A DNA stretch of 20,641 bases, taken from Pseudomonadota bacterium (lineage in GTDB: Bacteria > Desulfobacterota > Desulfovibrionia > Desulfovibrionales > Desulfovibrionaceae). Shown one piece after another: positions 15,044 through 20,641 of the stretch. The notes below the pieces were generated by a model that was not told where the DNA came from, did no database searches, and was given only the letters and a program-made list of their open reading frames with translations. The position numbers and the translations under genes were made by a program. Numbering within the stretch: the stretch's first letter is position 1; every line of letters starts with the position of its first letter. The stretch spans positions 1 to 20,641 of the forward strand of contig JAEZEM010000500.1 in NCBI GenBank assembly GCA_023417745.1, written 5' to 3'.

Positions 15044-15904
15044 ATGGTTTCGGATGTCGCGCCTGGACGCGCCTCTGGTCTGGTCTCCATGACCGACAAG
15101 GAGTTCAAACGCTTAAGCGACTTCATTCACACCGAAGTCGGCATCAAGCTGCCCTTGTCCAAAAAGGTGATGGTGGAGGCCCGGCTGCAAAAGCGGTTGC
15201 GCATGCTCGGCAAGAACGGCTACCGCGACTATTTTGATTTCCTCTTCAGTTCCGAGGGTCTTGATGAGGAACTCGTCCACCTCATTGACGTCATCACCAC
15301 CAACACCACGGAATTTTTTCGTGAACCACGCCATTTCGAGATCATGACCGAGCAGACCCTGCCCATGTGGCGCAGCCAGCACGGCACGGGTCGGCCGTTT
15401 CGACTGTGGAGCGCCGGCTGCTCCACCGGCGAAGAACCCTATACCCTGTGCATTGTGCTGTCGGAATTCGCCAGTCGCTTCGCCGGATTCCGCTTCAACG
15501 TCATGGCCACGGACATTTCCACCCGGGTGCTGGCCATGGCCCAGAACGGCATCTATCCCGAGGAACGTCTGGCCAAGATGTCCATGGAACTCAAGCGCCG
15601 TTATTTTTTGCGCAGCAAGGACAAGAACAAACGGCTCGTGCGCGTGGCCCCGGAAGTGCGACGCATCGTGGATTACCGGCGGCTCAACTTCATGGACACT
15701 TTCACTTTCCCCGAGCCGCTGGATACGATTTTTTGCCGTAACGTCATGATTTATTTCGACCGGGCCACCCAGGAACGCTTGCTCCAAAAGTTCTGCACCC
15801 AATTGTTGTCCGGCGGCTTTTTGTTCATAGGCCATTCCGAGAGCCTCACTGGCATGGACTTGCCCTTGCGCCAGCACGCTCCCACGGTATATAGGAAGAT
15901 ATAA
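15044..15904 (+). CDS. cheR: Chemoreceptor methyltransferase CheR
   Basis: CheR transfers methyl groups from S-adenosylmethionine to glutamates of chemoreceptors during adaptation. The 286-residue product has the helical CheR N domain (about 15-70) followed by the methyltransferase domain. Key motifs are TTNTTEFFREP (85-95), the SAM-binding WSAGCSTGEEPYTL (122-135), the acidic MATDIS (154-159), and FCRNVMIYFD (230-239). GGGGAGG lies ten bases before the ATG at 15044. A TTG at 15035 overlapping the cheW stop is possible but has that sequence too close. A later ATG (15089) would still leave the catalytic domain whole. cheB follows after 28 bases. No C-terminal TPR or other extension is present. 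Confidence 0.96.
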   Translation: MVSDVAPGRASGLVSMTDKEFKRLSDFIHTEVGIKLPLSKKVMVEARLQKRLRMLGKNGYRDYFDFLFSSEGLDEELVHLIDVITTNTTEFFREPRHFEIMTEQTLPMWRSQHGTGRPFRLWSAGCSTGEEPYTLCIVLSEFASRFAGFRFNVMATDISTRVLAMAQNGIYPEERLAKMSMELKRRYFLRSKDKNKRLVRVAPEVRRIVDYRRLNFMDTFTFPEPLDTIFCRNVMIYFDRATQERLLQKFCTQLLSGGFLFIGHSESLTGMDLPLRQHAPTVYRKI

Positions 15905-15932
15905 GGTTACCCGATAGGAACGCGAGGTTTTC

Positions 15933-17006
15933 GTGACTAAGACCATCAAGGTCCTGGTGGTGGACGATTCCGCCCTGGTGCGCCAGACCCTGACCGATAT
16001 CCTGGCCTCGGACCCCGACATCGAGGTCATCGGCTCGGCCGGCGATCCCTATGCCGCGGTCAAGCGCATGGAGACGCAAGCCCCGGACGTCATCACCCTG
16101 GACATCGAAATGCCCCGCATGGATGGGCTGACCTTCCTGAGAAAAATCATGACCCAGCACCCGATTCCGGTGGTCATCTGCTCGACGCTCACCGAATCCG
16201 GCTCGGAAACCACGCTCCGGGCCATGGAATACGGGGCCGTGGACATCATCCTCAAGCCCAAGCTCGGCACCCGGCAGTTTCTGGAAGAATCGCGCATCCG
16301 GGTCATCGACGCGGTCAAGGCCGCTGCCCGGGCCAAGATCAAGAAGATGGCTCCGGCCGGCCCCATGAAGGTCACGCCCAAGCTGTCCGCCGACGCCGTG
16401 CTGCCCGGGCCCACTGGCAAGGCCATGTTCCAGACCACCGAACGGGTGGTGGCCGTGGGCGCGTCCACCGGCGGCACCGAGGCCCTGCGCGAATTTCTCG
16501 AAGCCATGCCCCAGGACTGCCCGGGCATCGTCATCGTCCAGCACATGCCCGAACAGTTCACCGCCGCCTTTGCCAAGCGCCTGGACGGCATCTGCCGCAT
16601 CACCGTCAAGGAAGCCGCCGACGGCGACACCATCCTGCGCGGCCAGGCGCTCATTGCCCCGGGCAACCGTCATATGCTCCTCAAACGCAGCGGCGCGCGC
16701 TACTACGTCGAGGTCAAGGACGGCCCGCTGGTGCGTCGCCACCGGCCCAGCGTGGACGTGCTTTTCCGCTCTGCCGCCCGCTATGCCGGAAAAAACGCCG
16801 TGGGCGTCATCATGACCGGCATGGGCGACGACGGCGCGGCCGGGATGCTGGAGATGCACGAAACCGGGGCCTACACCATTGCCCAGGACGAAGCCACCTG
16901 CGTGGTCTTCGGCATGCCCCAGGAAGCCATCAAGCTCGGCGGCGCGGACAAGATCATGCCCCTTGGCGCGATTGCCTTCGAAGTGGTGCGCTACTGCTCC
17001 CATTAG
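15933..17006 (+). CDS. cheB: Chemotaxis response regulator and methylesterase/glutamine deamidase CheB
   Basis: CheB removes methyl groups from receptor glutamates when phosphorylated by CheA, opposing CheR. The 357-residue protein has a receiver domain (about 4-125) with the acidic pair D11/D12, phospho-acceptor D57 in LDIEMP, and K108 in LKPK. A linker (about 128-168) leads to the methylesterase domain with the catalytic triad S178 (GASTGG), H204 (QHMPEQF) and D300 (MGDDGA). These are offset by 14 from the E. coli numbering I recall. The start is GTG, chosen because GAGG lies five bases upstream and the receiver begins immediately after. It directly follows cheR and ends the chemotaxis group. 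With CheD encoded on the other transcript, deamidation could be shared between the two enzymes. Confidence 0.97.
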   Translation: MTKTIKVLVVDDSALVRQTLTDILASDPDIEVIGSAGDPYAAVKRMETQAPDVITLDIEMPRMDGLTFLRKIMTQHPIPVVICSTLTESGSETTLRAMEYGAVDIILKPKLGTRQFLEESRIRVIDAVKAAARAKIKKMAPAGPMKVTPKLSADAVLPGPTGKAMFQTTERVVAVGASTGGTEALREFLEAMPQDCPGIVIVQHMPEQFTAAFAKRLDGICRITVKEAADGDTILRGQALIAPGNRHMLLKRSGARYYVEVKDGPLVRRHRPSVDVLFRSAARYAGKNAVGVIMTGMGDDGAAGMLEMHETGAYTIAQDEATCVVFGMPQEAIKLGGADKIMPLGAIAFEVVRYCSH

Positions 17007-17093
17007 GGGCCGAGCCGCAAGCCGTTTGCCGGGGCCGGCCTGGTCGCGGATGTGTTTGAGGGGCCAAGGCCAGTCGGTCTGATTGGATAGTTT

Positions 17094-17107
17094 CGCTCTT
17101 CGGAGCG
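17094..17107 (+). promoter_or_regulatory. UUCG tetraloop hairpin upstream of the CYTH gene
   Basis: CGCTC (17094-17098) and GAGCG (17103-17107) form a five-base-pair stem closed by C-UUCG-G, a notably stable tetraloop. It lies just upstream of the AAGGAAGG ribosome-binding sequence. There is no T-run after it, so it is not an intrinsic terminator. It could mark an RNA processing or stability point in the leader, which is inference. Confidence 0.35.
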
Positions 17108-17126
17108 CCGCAAGGAAGGTCGCTGT

Positions 17127-17729
17127 ATGTCCATGGGCGACGAAATCGAAACCAAGTTCGCTGTAAACTCTTTTGCCCCCGTGCGCGCCGCCCTGGCCGC
17201 AGCCGGAGGCTTGCTCCTGTCGCGCCGCTTCGAGGAGAACGTGGTCCTTGACGACGCGGCCGGCTCCCTGCGCGCCCGCGACGTGCTGCTGCGCCTGCGC
17301 CGCGACGCCGCCTGCAAGGTCACCGTCAAGACGCCTGTCGAGGCCCCGGGTCGGCCCGGGCTCAAGGTGCGCCGGGAGATCGAGACCGAGGTGGCCGATC
17401 CGGCCGCCATGGAAGCCGCTTTCGCCGTCCTCGGCTTCTCGCCGTTTCTGCGCTACGAGAAGATCCGCGAAACTTGGCAGGCCGGGGCCTGCCTTGTGTG
17501 CCTCGACGAACTGCCCTTTGGCCTCTACCTGGAGATCGAAGGCCCGGCCGAGGCCATCGCCCCCCTGGCCGGACGGCTGGGGCTGTCCATGGAACAGGCG
17601 CTGACCGAAACCTACCACGAACTCCACCAGCAATACCGTCGCCGTCGCAATCTGCCGCCGGAAACGAGTTTTGTCTTCCCTCCCGCCGCCCGCCGCCGCC
17701 TGCTGGCCGAACTCGCCGCCCCCGCCTAA
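17127..17729 (+). CDS. CYTH-domain protein (class IV adenylate cyclase / triphosphatase-like)
   Basis: CYTH proteins bind triphosphorylated substrates and divalent metal in a beta-tunnel. Members include CyaB-type adenylate cyclases, thiamine triphosphatase and inorganic triphosphatases. The 200-residue product has the defining ExExK motif at E6, E8 and K10, very near the N-terminus. It also shows the tunnel-lining pattern expected of the family: LRLRR at about 56-60, KVTVKT at about 64-69, RREIET at 82-87, and LDELPFGLYLEIEG at about 129-142. A helical C-terminal segment rich in Arg (about 171-185) completes it. AAGGAAGG stands seven bases before the ATG. The substrate cannot be decided from sequence. 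It lies 120 bases after cheB and 204 bases before clpS and is probably an independent or read-through gene. Confidence 0.87.
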   Translation: MSMGDEIETKFAVNSFAPVRAALAAAGGLLLSRRFEENVVLDDAAGSLRARDVLLRLRRDAACKVTVKTPVEAPGRPGLKVRREIETEVADPAAMEAAFAVLGFSPFLRYEKIRETWQAGACLVCLDELPFGLYLEIEGPAEAIAPLAGRLGLSMEQALTETYHELHQQYRRRRNLPPETSFVFPPAARRRLLAELAAPA

Positions 17730-17755
17730 AAGCCCCAACGATTTCAGTTTGTTGC

Positions 17756-17782
17756 AAACGCGGTTGTCAGTGGCCGCGTTTT
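17756..17782 (+). terminator. Hairpin after the CYTH gene, overlapping the clpS promoter candidate
   Basis: AAACGCGG (17756-17763) is a perfect inverted match to CCGCGTTT (17774-17781), with a 10-base loop and four T residues at 17779-17782. It begins 27 bases after the CYTH stop and could end that transcript. The loop contains the possible -35 element of the clpS promoter, so it could equally be an operator. Confidence 0.45.
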
Positions 17783-17792
17783 CCCCTAGATT
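17764..17792 (+). promoter_or_regulatory. Candidate sigma-70 promoter for clpS-clpA
   Basis: TTGTCA (17764-17769) matches the -35 consensus in five of six positions. It is followed after exactly 17 bases by TAGATT (17787-17792), four of six to the -10 consensus. Transcription would begin near 17800, giving a leader of about 135 bases before clpS. A nearby TATCAT (17794-17799) is a better -10 but lacks a -35 at proper distance. Confidence 0.4.
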
Positions 17793-17933
17793 CTATCATG
17801 GACAAAGGGCCGGCAATCGCCCGGCTCCGCGCCCCTCGACAGCCGCCGTTGGCGACTTATCTATCGCCGAGGTGGGAAATTCGGGGAAGTGTTCCCGACG
17901 GTCCAACCACTTGGAAGAGGTATCGGCAAGCTC

Positions 17934-18248
17934 ATGAGCCATCCCATGGAAGACGAACAGTCAGGCGTTGGCCTCAGCGTCGAGGACGAGGTCCGCGAAC
18001 CCAGACAGTTCAAAGTCATGCTGCACAACGACGATTACACCACCATGGAGTTCGTGGTGCTGGTGCTCGTCAGCGTGTTTCGCAAGAACGAAAACGAAGC
18101 CACGCAGATCATGCTCAATGTCCACAACAATGGCGTAGGGGTGTGCGGCATCTATACGGCCGAGGTGGCCGAGCTCAAGGTTTCCCTGGTCCACCGGCTG
18201 GCCAAGGAGAGCGGCTACCCCCTGCGTTGCAGCATGGAAGAGGTCTGA
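17934..18248 (+). CDS. clpS: ClpA adaptor protein ClpS (N-end rule)
   Basis: ClpS binds proteins with N-degron residues and hands them to ClpA for degradation by ClpAP. The 104-residue product has a flexible acidic N-terminal tail (about 1-24), which in the family is fed into ClpA. The folded core begins at FKVMLHNDDYTTMEFVV (26-42). The degron-binding residues N32, D33, D34 and H64 correspond to E. coli N34, D35, D36 and H66 as I recall. GVGVCGIYTAEVAELK (67-82) is the second signature. The start at 17934 is chosen because the tail length fits. GGAAGAGG is 13 bases upstream, rather far; an ATG at 17946 is an alternative. The stop TGA is directly followed by the clpA ATG, so the two are translated together. 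Confidence 0.96.
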   Translation: MSHPMEDEQSGVGLSVEDEVREPRQFKVMLHNDDYTTMEFVVLVLVSVFRKNENEATQIMLNVHNNGVGVCGIYTAEVAELKVSLVHRLAKESGYPLRCSMEEV

Positions 18249-20537
18249 ATGCTCAGCAAAAAGCTCGAACAGGTGTTGACCAGCGCTGTCAAAGAGGTCA
18301 AGCGTCGCCACCATGAATACCTCACCCTGGAGCATCTGCTCTATGCCATGCTCCTGGAAGAGACCGGCCGGGATATCCTGGTCCACTGCGGCGCCAACGT
18401 CGTCCGTCTCAAGCACCAGCTTGAACGCTTTTTCACCGATCACATGGAAACCCTGCCCCAGGAGACCAACGCCGAAGTGGTGCAGACCCTTGGCGTCCAG
18501 CGTGTCCTGCAGCGGGCCATCATGCAGATGCAGTCCTCTGGCAAGACCCAAGTCGAGGTCGGCGACGTCCTGGCCGCCACCTTTGACGAGGAAGACTCTT
18601 ATGCCGTGTACTACCTGAAGTCCCACGGCATCTCGCGCCTCGACGTGCTGGAGTTCATCTCCCACGGCGGCGGCAAGGAAGCGGCCCCCGAAGGGGCCGG
18701 CTCGGGCGAGGAGCGCGAGGGCAAGGCCGGCGGCTCGGCCCTGGAACAGTACACTGTCGATCTCGTGGCCAAGGCCCGCAAGGGCGAGATCGATCCGCTG
18801 ATCGGCCGCGACAACGAGCTGACCCGCACCATTCACGTGCTGCTGCGGCGGCGCAAGAACAATCCCATCTTCGTGGGCGATCCGGGCGTGGGCAAGACCG
18901 CCCTGGCCGAGGGCCTGGCTCTTCGCATCGTCAAGGGCGACGTGCCCGAAGGCTTCCAGGACACGCTGATTTACGCCCTGGACATGGGCGCGCTCCTGGC
19001 CGGCACCAAGTACCGGGGCGACTTCGAACAGCGCCTCAAGAGCGTCCTGGCCGAACTGGAGCAAAAGCCCGGGGCCATCCTGTTCGTGGACGAAATCCAC
19101 ACCATCGTCGGGGCCGGAGCCACCAGCGGCGGCACCCTGGATGCGTCCAACATCCTGAAGCCCGTCCTTGGTTCGGGGAAGCTGCGCTGCATCGGCTCCA
19201 CCACCTACGAGGAATACAAGAACCATTTCGAAAAGGACCGGGCGCTGTCCCGCCGGTTCCAGAAGATCGACGTGGGCGAACCCACCGTGGAAGAGGCCGT
19301 CGAAATCTTGAAGGGCCTTCGCAGCTACTACGAAGCCCATCACGGCGTGCGCTACACCCCGGCGGCCATCCGCTCGGCCGTGGAACTGTCCTCGCGCCAC
19401 ATCAACGACCGCTTCCTGCCGGACAAGGCCATTGACGTCATCGACGAAGCCGGGGCCGTGCGCAAGCTGGCCGGCACCACCGCCAAGGGCGCCATCGGCG
19501 TGGCCGAGGTGGAACGCGTCGTGGCCGCCATGGCCAAGATTCCGGCCGCCCGGGTCACGTCCTCGGACAAGGTGCGCCTGGAAAACCTCGAAGGCGAACT
19601 CAAAAACCTCGTCTTTGGGCAAAACGACGCCGTGGACGCCATCGCCAAGGCCATCCTGCGCTCGCGCGCCGGCCTGGCCAACGCCGGCAAGCCCACCGGC
19701 TCGTTCCTGCTGGCCGGCCCCACCGGCGTGGGCAAGACCGAGCTGGCCAAGCAGCTGGCCGCCGTGCTCGGCGTCCATTTCCTGCGCTTCGACATGAGCG
19801 AATACATGGAAAAGCACGCCGTGGCCCGGCTCATCGGCGCGCCTCCGGGCTACGTCGGCTTCGATCAGGGCGGGATGCTCACCGACGCCATCCGCAAGCA
19901 CCCCTACGCCGTGCTGCTCCTCGACGAGATCGAGAAAGCGCACCCCGACATGTTCAATATCCTGCTCCAGGTCATGGACTACGCCACGCTTACCGACAAC
20001 AACGGCCGCAAGGCGGACTTCGGCCACGTGATCCTGCTCATGACCACCAACGCCGGAGCACGCGAGATGTCGACCAAGAACATCGGCTTTGGCGGTTCCA
20101 AGCCCGACGACGCGGCGGACAAGGGCAAGAAGGCCATCGAACGGCTGTTCAGCCCCGAATTCCGCAACCGCCTCGACGGCATCATCGGCTTCAAGTCCCT
20201 GACCCCCGAGGTCATGGACCGCATCGTGAGCAAGTACATCCGCGAACTGAACACGCAAATGGCCGAAAAGCGCGTGTTCGTGCGCCTGACCCCCCTGGCC
20301 GTGGCCAAGCTCGCCGAAAAGGGCTTCGACGCCGACTACGGCGCGCGGCCCCTGGCCCGGGTCATCCAAGTCGAGATCAAGGATACGCTGGCCCAGGAAA
20401 TGCTCTTCGGCAAGCTGCAAAAGGGCGGCGAAGCCACCATCGACGCCGCCCCCGAAGGCGCGCCGGAACTGTTCAGCTTCACCTTCACCAGCCGCGCCCC
20501 GAAAAAGCCCATCGCCGAAGCGGCGGATGCGGAGTAG
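18249..20537 (+). CDS. clpA: ClpA, AAA+ unfoldase subunit of the ClpAP protease
   Basis: ClpA is the ring-shaped ATPase that unfolds substrates and threads them into ClpP. The 762-residue length is normal for the family. The N domain (about 1-140) binds ClpS. A Gly/Glu-rich linker runs from about 139 to 165. The first AAA+ module has Walker A GDPGVGKT (210-217), Walker B ILFVDE (277-282) and an Arg finger at R335/R336. The second has GPTGVGKT (490-497), VLLLDE (555-560) and a sensor-2 GAR (698-700). The ClpP-docking loop is the IGF at 612-614, so this is a ClpA and not a ClpB disaggregase, which would also carry a coiled-coil middle domain. The start codon abuts the clpS stop, with GAGG just upstream inside clpS. 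The C-terminus is Ala/Glu-rich. Confidence 0.98.
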   Translation: MLSKKLEQVLTSAVKEVKRRHHEYLTLEHLLYAMLLEETGRDILVHCGANVVRLKHQLERFFTDHMETLPQETNAEVVQTLGVQRVLQRAIMQMQSSGKTQVEVGDVLAATFDEEDSYAVYYLKSHGISRLDVLEFISHGGGKEAAPEGAGSGEEREGKAGGSALEQYTVDLVAKARKGEIDPLIGRDNELTRTIHVLLRRRKNNPIFVGDPGVGKTALAEGLALRIVKGDVPEGFQDTLIYALDMGALLAGTKYRGDFEQRLKSVLAELEQKPGAILFVDEIHTIVGAGATSGGTLDASNILKPVLGSGKLRCIGSTTYEEYKNHFEKDRALSRRFQKIDVGEPTVEEAVEILKGLRSYYEAHHGVRYTPAAIRSAVELSSRHINDRFLPDKAIDVIDEAGAVRKLAGTTAKGAIGVAEVERVVAAMAKIPAARVTSSDKVRLENLEGELKNLVFGQNDAVDAIAKAILRSRAGLANAGKPTGSFLLAGPTGVGKTELAKQLAAVLGVHFLRFDMSEYMEKHAVARLIGAPPGYVGFDQGGMLTDAIRKHPYAVLLLDEIEKAHPDMFNILLQVMDYATLTDNNGRKADFGHVILLMTTNAGAREMSTKNIGFGGSKPDDAADKGKKAIERLFSPEFRNRLDGIIGFKSLTPEVMDRIVSKYIRELNTQMAEKRVFVRLTPLAVAKLAEKGFDADYGARPLARVIQVEIKDTLAQEMLFGKLQKGGEATIDAAPEGAPELFSFTFTSRAPKKPIAEAADAE

Positions 20538-20584
20538 TTTTGGGATATTAGGGAGAAGAGAGAAGAGGAAGATGCCTCCGGCGG

Positions 20585-20605
20585 CCGGGGGCCTGAGGCC
20601 CCCGG
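20585..20605. repeat. Perfect GC palindrome downstream of clpA
   Basis: CCGGGGGCC (20585-20593) and GGCCCCCGG (20597-20605) form a perfect nine-base-pair stem around TGA. A C-run and a purine-rich stretch follow, with no T-run. From memory, similar palindromes headed by a GCCTCCGGCGGCC-like sequence recur after genes in Desulfovibrio-type genomes. Only one copy lies in this window. It may act as a transcript-end or REP-like element. Confidence 0.5.
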
Positions 20606-20641
20606 ACCCCCCGAAAGGGTGTAAAGGGGAGGGGAGAGAGG

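Noticed and set aside
15846..17738. Open frame of about 630 codons on the minus strand across cheB and the CYTH gene
   Set aside because: It is antisense to two well-supported genes with complete catalytic motifs, has biased Gly/His/Ala composition and no recognisable family.
17961..20420. Open frame of about 819 codons on the minus strand across clpS and clpA
   Set aside because: It mirrors clpS-clpA exactly, is full of His, Gly, Gln, Asp and Val as expected for the antisense of GC-rich coding DNA, and shows no domain.
1..20641. CRISPR arrays, tRNA or rRNA genes, insertion sequences
   Set aside because: No regularly spaced direct repeats, cloverleaf-like sequences, rRNA motifs or transposase reading frames were seen on either strand.

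Overview
The window is GC-rich DNA (about two thirds GC by eye) from a motile bacterium. It most resembles Desulfovibrionaceae (Desulfovibrio/Solidesulfovibrio type). That placement rests on the gene content and protein style: flagellar export genes joined to a CheD/kinase group, a CheA with an extra domain before P3, and a GC-rich palindrome behind clpA. It is recalled knowledge, not a database result.

Left half, minus strand (9474 down to 1). A tightly packed run reads right to left: a soluble PAS histidine kinase, cheD, an HDOD protein, a TtcA-type tRNA thiolase, a membrane-anchored M23 peptidase, fliR, flhB, flhA, flhF, and the first codons of a further gene (probably flhG) at the window edge. 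Many junctions are overlaps or short gaps: cheD/HDOD share ATGA, flhA and flhF overlap by 11 bases, and the ttcA to M23 gap is 7 bases. Most of the run is therefore likely co-transcribed. It supplies the inner-membrane export gate of the flagellum (FlhA, FlhB, FliR), the placement GTPase FlhF, and receptor deamidation (CheD).

Centre. A 191-base divergent intergenic region (9475-9665) holds a perfect 10-bp inverted repeat and a second competing hairpin. To its right, on the plus strand, lies a DedA-family membrane protein.

Right half, plus strand. A chemotaxis group runs from 10398 to 17006: a soluble 603-residue protein with two degenerate receptor-hairpin cores and a CheZ-like DxxxQ motif, then cheA, cheW, cheR and cheB. 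A good intrinsic-terminator structure sits between cheA and cheW, so the group may be expressed in two levels. No cheY or classical cheZ is present in the window. Next come a CYTH-domain phosphohydrolase/cyclase-like gene and the clpS-clpA pair (adaptor and unfoldase of the ClpAP protease). clpS-clpA has its own candidate sigma-70 promoter. The window ends in a perfect 9-bp GC palindrome.

The most unusual items are the double-core soluble receptor-like protein with its CheZ-like motif, the composite CheA, an FlhF whose switch motifs are eroded although P-loop and TKLD remain, the structured divergent intergenic region, and a low-GC patch inside flhB.
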